From Bradyrhizobium sp. B124 (GTDB lineage Bacteria; Pseudomonadota; Alphaproteobacteria; Rhizobiales; Xanthobacteraceae), in NCBI RefSeq assembly GCF_038967635.1, contig NZ_CP152413.1, positions 4,092,001 to 4,156,000 on the forward strand: DNA of 64,000 bases, given 5' to 3'. This document shows positions 8,312 through 17,010 of the stretch, one piece after another. Every line of letters starts with the position of its first letter. The stretch's first letter is position 1. Made by a program: the position numbers and the translations under genes. The notes beneath the pieces were generated by a model, which worked only from the letters and a program-made list of their open reading frames with translations, did no database searches and was not told the DNA's origin.

Positions 8312-9278
8312 GGTTTTGAAGCCGGGTCTTGCGACCACCGTCCAGGACCTCGGACGTCCGGGCTATTATCACATCGGCATCCCGCTCTCCGGCGCCATGG
8401 ACCGTCATGCACTGGTCGCGGCCAATTTGCTGGTCGGCAACGACGCCGGCGCTGCCGTGCTCGAGGCCGTGTTCATGGGACCCGAGCTCGAATTCACCGC
8501 GGACGCAACCGTCGCGATCACCGGCGCGGAGCTGCCGCCGAAACTCGACGGCGAGCCGCGCGAAACCTGGACCAGCTTCAGGGTGAAGCGCGGCCAGATC
8601 CTCTCCTTCGACTTCCTCAAGCAGGGTGCGCGTGGCTACATCGCGGTCGCCGGCGGCATCGACGTGCCCGTCGTCCTCGGCTCACGCTCGACCTACGCGC
8701 TTGGCGCGCTCGGCGGCTTCAAGGGCCGCAAGCTCGAGGCCGGTGACGAGCTGTCAATCTGCAGCGCCGCCGCCACAGGCAAGGACGGACGGACCGTTGC
8801 CAGGGATTTGCGCGGGCAACCGGCGGGAATGCCGACGGAACTGCGCGCGATGCCCGGTCTCTACTGGCACCGCATCACCGAGGCGGCCGGCAACGGCTTC
8901 TTCTCGGACACCTGGAAGGTGGCGCCGGAGGCGGACCGGATCGGCTACCGCTTCAAAGGCGGCAAGCCGCTCGAATTCGTTCCGCGCGAACCGCCGTTCG
9001 GCGCCGGCTCCGACCCGTCCAACATCACCGATGCCTGCTATCCCTATGGCTCGATCCAGGTTCCCGGCGGCACCGAACCCATCGTGCTGCATCGTGACGC
9101 AGTCTCCGGCGGCGGCTACTTCATGGTCGGGACCGTGATCGCCGCGGACATGGATCTGATCGGCCAGTTGCAGCCCAACACGCCGGTGAAGTTCGTCAAG
9201 GTCGACATGAACCAGGCGCTCGCGGCCCGCAAAAGCCGCTCGGAATTGCTGGCCAAGCTGCACAGCGCGCTGGCGTAG
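8301..9278 (+). CDS. pxpC: 5-oxoprolinase subunit C-type protein (biotin-dependent carboxyltransferase/KipA family)
   Basis: PxpC/KipA family, 325 residues, full length. It starts with the family hallmark VLKPGLATTVQDLGRPGYYH. Later motifs are GAMDRHALVAANLLVGN and the C-terminal VGTVIAADMDLIGQLQP. ATG 8301 has GGAG seven bases upstream inside pxpB; ATG 8289 is possible. The family is homologous to the allophanate hydrolase/urea carboxylase carboxyltransferase module. With a biotin carrier and biotin carboxylase in the same operon, a carboxylation-linked ring opening is conceivable. Confidence 0.9.
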   Translation: MAVKVLKPGLATTVQDLGRPGYYHIGIPLSGAMDRHALVAANLLVGNDAGAAVLEAVFMGPELEFTADATVAITGAELPPKLDGEPRETWTSFRVKRGQILSFDFLKQGARGYIAVAGGIDVPVVLGSRSTYALGALGGFKGRKLEAGDELSICSAAATGKDGRTVARDLRGQPAGMPTELRAMPGLYWHRITEAAGNGFFSDTWKVAPEADRIGYRFKGGKPLEFVPREPPFGAGSDPSNITDACYPYGSIQVPGGTEPIVLHRDAVSGGGYFMVGTVIAADMDLIGQLQPNTPVKFVKVDMNQALAARKSRSELLAKLHSALA

Positions 9279-9488
9279 CCGCCGACAGCCGCGTCGCTAT
9301 CCGCCAAAGTCCGCGGCCACCGATCGGGGTGACCGCGCGCATTCCAGGCTTCAGGCCGTCGGTTGCGGCCTCTCGCGCCTGATATTGACGTCACCGCGAG
9401 CTCTGCACCTGTCGGCACGAGAGTTGCAACGAATGCAGCCGGGCTGAGAAACACCGCTCATGAGTTAGGCAACATCGGAACAACCGCG

Positions 9489-10454
9489 ATGTCCGTTTCT
9501 CTGAAACAGATCCGCTACTTCGTCGCCGCCGCCGAAACCGGGCGCATCAGCCAGGCGGCGATCGACCTCAACGTCTCGCAATCCGCGGTCACTGCGGCCA
9601 TTCAGCAGCTCGAAGCGACCGTCTGCGCCCGCCTCCTGGAGCGCGCGCCGAACGGCGTGACCGTCACCATGGAAGGCAGCCGCTTCCTGTCGCAGGGCCG
9701 TCAGATCCTCGCCGCCGTCGCCGAAGCGGTGCGGAACACGCAGATATCAGCGGGACCGCTGTTCGGGACGATCCGCATCGGCGTCACCTATACCGTGTCG
9801 GGCTATTTCCTGCCGCGTCACCAGAAGCGCTTCCAGGCGAGCTTTCCCGGTATCACGGTCGAGCTGTTCGAGGCCCCGCGTGACGTGCTCGAACGCGCGC
9901 TCGTCGACGGCGCGCTCGATCTCGCGGTGATGCTGGTTTCGAACCTGCGCGACAACGCCAAGCTCACCAGCGAGACGCTGCTGCGATCGCCGCGCCGCCT
10001 GTGGCTTGCGCCCGAGCATCCGCTGACCCGTGCCGAGCGGGTCCATCTCGCTGAGATCGCCACCTATCCTTACGTCATGCTCACCGTCGACGAGGCCAAG
10101 CACACCTCGATGCGCTACTGGAGCAACGCTTCGCTCGAACCGAACACGATCTTCCGCACCTCCTCGGTCGAAGCCGTGCGTTCAATGGTCGCGGGCGGCA
10201 TGGGCATCGCCATTCTCTCCGACCTGATCTACCGGCCCTGGTCGCTGGAGGGACAGCGGATCGAGACCCGCGTCATCGAGGACGAGGTGCCCAGCATGGA
10301 TATCGGTCTTGCCTGGCGGCGCGACACCAAGCCGTCGGAAGCCGCCATGGCGTTCCGCGATTTCATGCGCTTTGCGGTGGCAGGCGTCGGGCCGGCCCGG
10401 CCCCCGGTCAGCATGGATCACCGGCACCAGGCCGAGGAGGCGATCGAAATCTAG
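9489..10454 (+). CDS. LysR-family transcriptional regulator
   Basis: LysR regulator, 321 residues. The winged helix-turn-helix is at about residues 5-62 (SLKQIRYFVAAAETGRISQA), followed by the linker helix and a periplasmic-binding-protein-like effector domain. ATG 9489 is chosen because the HTH begins right there; the open upstream extension lacks family similarity. The gene is co-directional with the liv-pxp operon and separated from pxpC by 210 bases, so it may have its own promoter. It most plausibly senses the substrate of that operon and binds the dyads at 55-103. Confidence 0.88.
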   Translation: MSVSLKQIRYFVAAAETGRISQAAIDLNVSQSAVTAAIQQLEATVCARLLERAPNGVTVTMEGSRFLSQGRQILAAVAEAVRNTQISAGPLFGTIRIGVTYTVSGYFLPRHQKRFQASFPGITVELFEAPRDVLERALVDGALDLAVMLVSNLRDNAKLTSETLLRSPRRLWLAPEHPLTRAERVHLAEIATYPYVMLTVDEAKHTSMRYWSNASLEPNTIFRTSSVEAVRSMVAGGMGIAILSDLIYRPWSLEGQRIETRVIEDEVPSMDIGLAWRRDTKPSEAAMAFRDFMRFAVAGVGPARPPVSMDHRHQAEEAIEI

Positions 10455-10559
10455 ATTATCTGTTTCCGTTTTATTCGACTTGACGCCGTCCGGCAGTCCT
10501 CGCCAAACTTTGGCCGGGACACGACGACCGGAGGCACAGCCGGCGGCGGGGAGTGAGAC

Positions 10560-11519
10560 ATGCAAGTCACCTACACGACCAATGACATCCCGTTGCAGAC
10601 CCGCCGCCATTACTGGCAGCAGGTCGTCTCGAAGACCTATTACTCGCTCGACCTGCGCTTCCCGAGCACGCGCGACTTTAATGCGCGCCTTGGCGCCTGG
10701 TCGATGGGCCCTCTCTCGGTGTCCCGCAATATTGCAAATGGCCTGCTTTACAAGCGGCATGAGCGGCATTTGCTGAGCGAGCGGGAGGAATCCTTCCTGA
10801 TCACGGTGCCCGAGCTCGCCGAAATTCGCTTCGAGCAGGATGGCAAGGTGGTGCACTGCCGGCCGGGCGCGTTCCTGATCGAGCGCAGCCACCTGCCCTA
10901 CGAATTCAGCCATCAGGATCCAACGGCGCTGTGGTGTCTGAAGATCCCGAGCGCGGTGCTGCGCGCCCGCATTTCGCGGCCCGAGCGCCTCGCCACGCTG
11001 CAATTCGACGCAAGCCGCAGCGTCGGCGCGCTGTTCGTCGACACGCTGCGCCTCTCAAGTGAGCGGATCGAGGAAATGGACGAGACGGCGCGCGCGATGA
11101 TGGGCAAGCACCTCATCGAATTGCTTGCGATGGCCATCGAATCCGACGACCGCGTGCTGACCGGCCACTCGTCCTCGGTGCGCAACGGCCATCTGCTGCG
11201 CTGCGAGCAGTTCATCCGTGCCCGCCTCGACGACATGCGGCTCACGCCGCAGATGGTCGCCGACGGCTGCGGCATTTCGCTGCGCTATCTGCACCAGATC
11301 TTCGAGGGCGAGGGTCTGACCGTCTGCGCCTACATCCGCAACCAGCGGCTAGCGATGTGCGACGCCTTGCTGCGCGATGCGAGCTGCCGCAAGAGCATCT
11401 CGGAAATCGCCTACCAATGGGGCTTTGCCGACCAGGCGCAATTCAGCCGCAACTATCGCGGCCGGTTCGGCTGCACCCCGAGCGAGGCGCGCGCCACCTC
11501 GCGCGCCGCCAACGCCTGA
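10560..11519 (+). CDS. AraC-family transcriptional regulator
   Basis: AraC/XylS-type regulator, 319 residues. The N-terminal half resembles the AraC-binding-like sensor domain (VTYTTNDIPLQTRRHYWQQV start). The C-terminal hundred residues hold two helix-turn-helix units, the second containing SISEIAYQWGFADQAQFSRN followed by FGCTPSEAR. It lies 191 bases upstream of hyuA on the same strand. A directly repeated ACCTGACCG lies between the two genes. It probably activates the hyu-transport-hydroxylase operon downstream. Effector unknown. Confidence 0.88.
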   Translation: MQVTYTTNDIPLQTRRHYWQQVVSKTYYSLDLRFPSTRDFNARLGAWSMGPLSVSRNIANGLLYKRHERHLLSEREESFLITVPELAEIRFEQDGKVVHCRPGAFLIERSHLPYEFSHQDPTALWCLKIPSAVLRARISRPERLATLQFDASRSVGALFVDTLRLSSERIEEMDETARAMMGKHLIELLAMAIESDDRVLTGHSSSVRNGHLLRCEQFIRARLDDMRLTPQMVADGCGISLRYLHQIFEGEGLTVCAYIRNQRLAMCDALLRDASCRKSISEIAYQWGFADQAQFSRNYRGRFGCTPSEARATSRAANA

Positions 11520-11541
11520 ACACGGCATCGCAACCGCACCC

Positions 11542-11563
11542 ACCTGACCGGCTAACCTGACCG
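11542..11563 (+). promoter_or_regulatory. Direct repeat, candidate AraC-type binding site
   Basis: ACCTGACCG occurs at 11542-11550 and again at 11555-11563, a 13-base period. It sits in the intergenic region between the AraC regulator and hyuA, about 150 bases before the hyuA start. Direct repeats are the typical shape of AraC-family sites, but the period is shorter than the usual two helical turns, so this is only a candidate. Confidence 0.3.
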
Positions 11564-11710
11564 CTTCCCGGGCAGCCCGCCGCCGGTCCCGGCACGCATG
11601 GCCCGCCAAACGGTTCGCTCTCTCGCACAAGTCTTCCTGCGCTCAGCGTCAAGAAGGCGGGTCGCCGCTCTGCCTAAGATCGGCGAAACGCTTGTTCGAA
11701 AGGAAGACGC

Positions 11711-13738
11711 ATGGTGCAGGACCTTCGTGTGGCTGTCGATGTCGGGGGCACGTTCACCGACATCTGCATTATGGACGAGACGACCGGTCTCATCCGCATC
11801 GAGAAGACCTCCTCCACGCGCGATCCGATCGAAGGCATCATGGGCGGCGTGTCCAAGGCCGGCATCGATCTTGCCAGGGTGGCGCTGTTCTCGCACGGCA
11901 CGACAGTTGCCACCAACGCGCTGATCACCCGCCGCCTGCCCCGCACCGCCGTGGTCACGACCAAGGGTTTCCGCGACGTCATCGAGATCAGGCGCGCCAA
12001 CAAGGAAGACCTCTGGGACACCTACAAGGACGTTGTCCCGCCCTATGTGCCGCGGCGCGATCGCCTGACCGTGCCCGAGCGCGTCGATGCCGACGGCAAG
12101 GTGATCGAACCGCTCGACGTCGAGGCCGCGCGCGACGTCGCCCGCATCCTCAAGCGTCGCGGCGTCGCCGCGGTCGCGGTCTGCTTCATGAACGCCTATC
12201 TTAACGGCGCCAATGAGCGCGCGATGCGCGACATCCTGCTGGCGGAGATGCCCGACATCCCGGTGTCGATCTCCTCGCAGGTGCTTCCCGAGATCTTCGA
12301 GCACGAGCGGTTCTCGACGACGGTCGCCAACGCCGTCGTGAGCCCGGTCGTCGTCAACTATACGAGCCGGCTCGGCGAACGCCTGGCGCACGAGGGCTAC
12401 ACCCGCGATCTTCTGCTGCTGCACACCGGCGGCGGGGTGATGACGCCGGCGAGCGTCAAGGACTTCGCGGCGCGCCTCGCCGGCTCCGGCATCGCCGCCG
12501 GCGCCATCGCCAGCCGCTATATCGCCGGCCTGTGCGGCTTTCCCAACTCGATCGGCCTCGACATGGGCGGCACGTCCACCGACGTGTCGCTCGCCTATGA
12601 GGGCCGCTCACGCGTCACCAAGGACTGGCACATCGAATTCGGCTATCCGATCCGCTTCGCCTCGATCGAGGTGCTCACCATCGGCGCCGGCGGCGGCTCG
12701 CTGGCCTGGACCGACCCGGCCGGCTCCCTGCGCAACGGCCCGCAATCGGCCGGCGCCCATCCGGGACCGGCCTGCTACGGCAACGGCAACACCCAGCCGA
12801 CCAACACCGACGCCAATGTGACGCTGGGCCGGCTCGGCACCGACCTCGCCGGCGGCAAGGTGAAGCTCGACCCCGAGCTGGCGCGGAAAGCCGTCGAGAG
12901 CGGCGTCGCCAAGCCGTTCGGCCTCGGCCTGCACGAGGCCGCAGACGCGATCGTCAAGGTCGCCAATGCCAACATGTCGGATGCGGTGCGGCTGATCTCG
13001 ATCAGTCGCGGCTACGATCCACGCGACTTTGCGCTGGTGGCGTTCGGCGGCGCCGGCGCCCTGCATGGCGTCGACGTCGCGCGCGAGCTATCGATTCCCG
13101 TCGTGATCGTGCCGCCCAATCCCGGCGTGACCTCCGCGCTCGGATGCCTGCTCGTCGACATGCAGCACGATTTCTCGCAGAGCTGCATGGTCGACGCGGC
13201 CGACGCCGATGCCGACGAGATCGAAGCGCAGTTCGCCGAGATTGAGAAAGCCGCGCTCGCGCGGCTCGCCCATGAGGGCGTCGCGCAGCAGGACATCGTG
13301 CTGCAGCGGTCGATCGACATGATGTATCGCGGCCAGTGGCGTTCGCTCGCGGTGAACGCGCCGCAGCCGATCGGCGCGATCGCCGACCTGGTGCAAAGCT
13401 TCCACGCCGAGCACCAGCGCGAATACAATTTCCGCCGCGACAGCGCGCCGGTCAGCTTCTTCCGTCTCAATCTGAAGGCAGTCGGCGTGGTTCCCAAGGC
13501 CGAATTTGCCGTTCACCAGCCGACCGGCGCTAGCCCCGAGCCGATTGGCCGCCGCAGGGTCTGGTTCGAGGGCAGCGGGCTCGATACGCCCGTCTATCAG
13601 CGCGACGACCTGCCCTGCGGCTTCTCCTTTCAAGGCCCCGCAATCATCGAGCAGCTCGATGCGACGACCGTCGTGCCGCCGGGTGCCAGCGCCGAGGTCG
13701 ACAAATATCTCAACATCATCATCCGCGTGAAGGAGTGA
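11711..13738 (+). CDS. hyuA: Hydantoinase/oxoprolinase family protein, subunit A
   Basis: HyuA family, 675 residues, the usual length. The actin-like ATPase N-terminus shows VDVGGTFTDICI at about 9-20. The central domain has FPNSIGLDMGGTSTDVSL and TIGAGGGS, and the C-terminal part has the FGGAGALHG block. Such subunits phosphorylate a cyclic amide with ATP (5-oxoproline, N-methylhydantoin, caprolactam or valerolactam, acetophenone in the carboxylase branch) and work with HyuB. AGGAAGA precedes the ATG. It leads an operon that continues through a transporter and a molybdenum hydroxylase. The substrate cannot be assigned from sequence. Confidence 0.92.
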   Translation: MVQDLRVAVDVGGTFTDICIMDETTGLIRIEKTSSTRDPIEGIMGGVSKAGIDLARVALFSHGTTVATNALITRRLPRTAVVTTKGFRDVIEIRRANKEDLWDTYKDVVPPYVPRRDRLTVPERVDADGKVIEPLDVEAARDVARILKRRGVAAVAVCFMNAYLNGANERAMRDILLAEMPDIPVSISSQVLPEIFEHERFSTTVANAVVSPVVVNYTSRLGERLAHEGYTRDLLLLHTGGGVMTPASVKDFAARLAGSGIAAGAIASRYIAGLCGFPNSIGLDMGGTSTDVSLAYEGRSRVTKDWHIEFGYPIRFASIEVLTIGAGGGSLAWTDPAGSLRNGPQSAGAHPGPACYGNGNTQPTNTDANVTLGRLGTDLAGGKVKLDPELARKAVESGVAKPFGLGLHEAADAIVKVANANMSDAVRLISISRGYDPRDFALVAFGGAGALHGVDVARELSIPVVIVPPNPGVTSALGCLLVDMQHDFSQSCMVDAADADADEIEAQFAEIEKAALARLAHEGVAQQDIVLQRSIDMMYRGQWRSLAVNAPQPIGAIADLVQSFHAEHQREYNFRRDSAPVSFFRLNLKAVGVVPKAEFAVHQPTGASPEPIGRRRVWFEGSGLDTPVYQRDDLPCGFSFQGPAIIEQLDATTVVPPGASAEVDKYLNIIIRVKE

Positions 13739-13741
13739 ACC

Positions 13742-15703
13742 ATGGCCGGAGCTCTCCCGCTCGACCCCGTAACCTTCGAGGTTCTGAAGAATTCCTTCAT
13801 CACCAGCGTCGACCAGATGGGCGAGCAGGTGCTGCGGACCTGCTACTCCTTCGTCATCTACAACCGCGACTTCTCGAGCGCGTTGCACGACGCCAACGGC
13901 GAATGCGCGGCGCAAGGCAACCAGGATATCGCCGTCCACGTCGGCACGCTGCATTTCACCTGCAAGGACGTGATGCGCCATTTCGACGGCGACATGCATG
14001 AGGGCGACGTCTTCGCGATCAACGATCCCTATGCCGGCGGCACGCATTTTTCCGACGTGCGGCTGATCCGTCCGATCTTCGCCGACGGCAAGATAATCGC
14101 GTTCAGCCAGTCCAACGGGCACTGGTCGGACGTCGGCGGCAGCGTGCCGGGGTCGTTCGACGTCGCCGCCCGCGAGATGTTCCGCGAGGGCCTGCGCATC
14201 ACGCCGGTCCGCCTGTTCGACAAGAACGGCTTGCGCAAGGACGTCGCGCATCTGATCGCCTCCAACACCCGCGACCCGGCCTCGATCATTGGCGACATCC
14301 AGGCGCAGGCCGAGGCAACCGCGGTCTGCGAACGTGAGATCCTGCGTCTGGTCGGCAAATACGGCCGCGATACCGTCGAGACCGGGCTTGCCGCCGTGCA
14401 GGACTATGTCGAGCGCTCGGCACGTCAGCGCATCGCAGCGCTGCCCGACGGCGAATGGGAAACGGTCGACTACATCGACCGCGATCCGGCCGGTGGCGAA
14501 GGCATGATCCCGATCCGCATCAAGATGACAATCAAGGGCGACCGCGCGATCTACGACTTCACCGGCAGCCATCCGACCATCGGCTCGATCTACAATTCGG
14601 CGTTTGGCGCGACCTTTTCCGCGGTCGCCGCCGGCATGAAGACATTCTTCCCTGACCTGCCACTCAATTCCGGCTTCTACCGCTGCTTCGAGATCATCGC
14701 CCCCGAAGGATCGATCGTCGATGCCAAATGGCCGATCGCGGTCACCGGCTTCCTGATGCCGTTCGAGAAGATCATGAACTCGATCTACGAAATGTGGTCG
14801 AAGCTGATGCCGAAACGCGCCCTCGCCTGCGCCTTCAATCTCGAATACCTGCTCACCGGCGGTCTCGACGCCCGCAGCGCCGACAAGCCGATCTTCATGT
14901 TCTACGACTGGCTGCCCGGCGGCTGGGGCGGCCGCAACGGCAAGGACGGCAGCAATGTCACGACCGCGTGCTTCGGCACTGGGCTGATGTCGCAGCCGGT
15001 CGAAGGCCAGGAGCGCGCCAACCCGATCCTGACCACCGAATGCGAGATACTCACGGACTCGCCCGGCCCCGGCAAATGGCGCGGTGGCGCCGGCGTGGTG
15101 AAGACGTCGCGGATGCTGCAGGCCGAGAAGACCGTGATCTCCTATATCTGCGACCGCGAGCGCGCCATCGTGTGGGGCATCGAGGGCGGCCTGCCATCGA
15201 TGCCGCACGGCCTGACCTTGAAGCGCGCCGGCAGCGCCGCCGAGGAGCGATTGGGCTCGATCTTCTCGGACGTGCCGATCGGCGAAGGTGACGTCTTTTC
15301 GCGTCCGACCGCCGGCGGCGGCGGGTTCGGCGATCCGCTGGAGCGCGATCCGAACCTCGTGATCGAGGACATCAAGGACGACTATGTCTCGGTCGAGCGT
15401 GCCGCCAAGGATTATGGCGTCGTGGTGCACACCATCGACGCCGAGCTCTGCAACTACGAAATCGACAAGGTCGCGACCGCGGCGCTCCGTGCCAAGATCC
15501 GCTCCGAGCGCGTCGCCAATGCCCGTCTCGATCCGGAGATGGTGGCGCAGCGCTACCGCAGCGGAGAGATCAACGCGTTCGATGTGATCCGCAGCCACGC
15601 GGTCATCCTCGACTGGGGCACCGGCGCGCTGCTTCCCGAATCCACCCGCCAATTCCGCGAAGCATTCGAGCGTCGCTCGGTCGCGATGTGGAAAGCGGGC
15701 TGA
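13742..15703 (+). CDS. hyuB: Hydantoinase/oxoprolinase family protein, subunit B
   Basis: HyuB family, 653 residues. It starts with the family pattern DPVTFEVLKNSFITSVDQMG, then has AINDPYAGGTHFSDV near residue 100 and FRPTAGGGGFGDPLERDP-like sequence near 520. HyuB hydrolyses the intermediate formed by HyuA in a complex. It begins 3 bases after hyuA. A 116-base gap to the next gene carries a Shine-Dalgarno sequence but no clear terminator, so read-through to the transporter genes is likely. Confidence 0.92.
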   Translation: MAGALPLDPVTFEVLKNSFITSVDQMGEQVLRTCYSFVIYNRDFSSALHDANGECAAQGNQDIAVHVGTLHFTCKDVMRHFDGDMHEGDVFAINDPYAGGTHFSDVRLIRPIFADGKIIAFSQSNGHWSDVGGSVPGSFDVAAREMFREGLRITPVRLFDKNGLRKDVAHLIASNTRDPASIIGDIQAQAEATAVCEREILRLVGKYGRDTVETGLAAVQDYVERSARQRIAALPDGEWETVDYIDRDPAGGEGMIPIRIKMTIKGDRAIYDFTGSHPTIGSIYNSAFGATFSAVAAGMKTFFPDLPLNSGFYRCFEIIAPEGSIVDAKWPIAVTGFLMPFEKIMNSIYEMWSKLMPKRALACAFNLEYLLTGGLDARSADKPIFMFYDWLPGGWGGRNGKDGSNVTTACFGTGLMSQPVEGQERANPILTTECEILTDSPGPGKWRGGAGVVKTSRMLQAEKTVISYICDRERAIVWGIEGGLPSMPHGLTLKRAGSAAEERLGSIFSDVPIGEGDVFSRPTAGGGGFGDPLERDPNLVIEDIKDDYVSVERAAKDYGVVVHTIDAELCNYEIDKVATAALRAKIRSERVANARLDPEMVAQRYRSGEINAFDVIRSHAVILDWGTGALLPESTRQFREAFERRSVAMWKAG

Positions 15704-15819
15704 TCGTCAGCGGCAGCCGCGCCGCCGGCAGACGGCGCGGTCCATGCACCAGAAGAGGATTCGAGCCGTCGCCTTCCCTGCATCGCCTGCACTTTCATTC
15801 AAACCATGAGGATAGCGCT

Positions 15820-16926
15820 ATGACGATCACGACGTGCCTTTCTCCCAACCGACTGTGGCCGATCCACTCCGTGCTCGGCATCGCCGCGGCCCTCGCTCTT
15901 GCCAGCACCGCCACGCCGGCGGCAGCCGGGACCGAGACACCGTGGTTTCCAATGAAGGTCTACGACGCGTCATCCGGCACGCCGAAGCCGGCGGACTACA
16001 CGCCGCTGCCGAAGGCCGAGAAACCCTACAGGCTGTGCGTACTGTTTCCGCACATGAAGGACAGCTTCTGGGTCGCCGTCGCCTACGGCATCGTGAAGCA
16101 GGCCGAGGCGATGAACGTCAACATGAACCTCTACGAGGCCGGCGGTTACGAAAACCTGCCCAAGCAGCTTTCGCAGTTCGATGACTGCATGGCGAGCGGA
16201 CCGGACGCGATCATCGTCGGCGCGATCTCCGGCGCGGGTCTCAGCAAGAAGTTCGAAGAGGCCAAGGCCAAGGGCGTGCCGGTGGTCGGCGTCACCAATC
16301 CGCTGCCGCCGAACGCACTGCCCGCGGCCAACTATGTCGATTTCGTCGCCATGGGCGAGGTCACCGGCGACGGCCTGCTGGCGCAGACCAAGCCCGGCGA
16401 CAAGCTCAACATCGTGACGTTCCCCGGTCCGGCCGGCTCGGGCTGGGCGGAATCGTTCAATGAAGGGTTCAAGAAGGCCATCGCCAAGAACTCGAACGCC
16501 AAGATTTTGGCCGAGAAGTTCGGCGACTCCGGTGTTGCTGTGCAACTCCAGTTGATCCAGGACGCATTGCAGGCCTATCCAAGCATGAACGTGATCTGGG
16601 GCACCGCCCCCACCGCCGAAGCTGCCATCGGCGCCGTCGCCGAGGCCGGCCGAAGCGACCTGAAGATCGTGTCGTCCTACGAAAACCAGGCCATGCTCGA
16701 CGCGCTGAACCGCGGCGACATCCTCGCCTTCGCAACCCAATATCCCGTCGGCGAAGGCGCGATCGCGATCGACCAGGCGGTGCGTCTGATCGAGAAGAAG
16801 CCGGTCATGAGCCTGGTCCAGCCGGTGGCCACGGTGATCGACAAGACCACGGTGCCGAAATTGCAGATGGATCTCGTGCTGGCGCCCGCAAGCTGGACGC
16901 CGGTCTATTCGGTCAAGGCCAAGTAA
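15820..16926 (+). CDS. TorT-like periplasmic substrate-binding protein
   Basis: Type I periplasmic binding protein, 368 residues. ATG 15820 follows GAGGA at 15808-15812 and begins a long signal peptide ending near TPAAAG. The mature part matches the TorT subgroup: W-P-x-K-V start, DSFWVAVAYGIVKQAEAM, YEAGGYENLPKQLSQFDDCM, and DAIIVGAISGAGL. TorT itself senses trimethylamine N-oxide for TorS. Here no torS, torR or tor reductase is present and ABC genes follow directly, so it most likely delivers substrate to the importer. Confidence 0.85.
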   Translation: MTITTCLSPNRLWPIHSVLGIAAALALASTATPAAAGTETPWFPMKVYDASSGTPKPADYTPLPKAEKPYRLCVLFPHMKDSFWVAVAYGIVKQAEAMNVNMNLYEAGGYENLPKQLSQFDDCMASGPDAIIVGAISGAGLSKKFEEAKAKGVPVVGVTNPLPPNALPAANYVDFVAMGEVTGDGLLAQTKPGDKLNIVTFPGPAGSGWAESFNEGFKKAIAKNSNAKILAEKFGDSGVAVQLQLIQDALQAYPSMNVIWGTAPTAEAAIGAVAEAGRSDLKIVSSYENQAMLDALNRGDILAFATQYPVGEGAIAIDQAVRLIEKKPVMSLVQPVATVIDKTTVPKLQMDLVLAPASWTPVYSVKAK

Positions 16927-16967
16927 GCGTGGACAAGCATGGCCGAGTAAGCCGGCCTGAACGGTCG

Positions 16968-16990
16968 AGGCGGGAGCCGTGCTCCCGCCT
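16968..16990 (+). other. Intercistronic stem-loop after the TorT-like gene
   Basis: A perfect 10-bp stem: AGGCGGGAGC at 16968-16977, loop CGT, GCTCCCGCCT at 16981-16990. There is no T-tract, and the ATPase gene starts 21 bases later. This is consistent with differential expression of the binding protein over the membrane components. Confidence 0.65.
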
Positions 16991-17010
16991 GCTGGCTCAC
17001 GGAGAAGCGG

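Noticed and set aside
13088..15652. 854-codon open frame on the minus strand
   Set aside because: It lies opposite hyuA and hyuB, is rich in Asp, His, Arg and Gly as GC-rich shadow frames are, and shows no domain.
15820..16926. Trimethylamine N-oxide respiration locus
   Set aside because: Only a TorT-like protein is present; torS, torR, torC and torA are absent and ABC genes follow.
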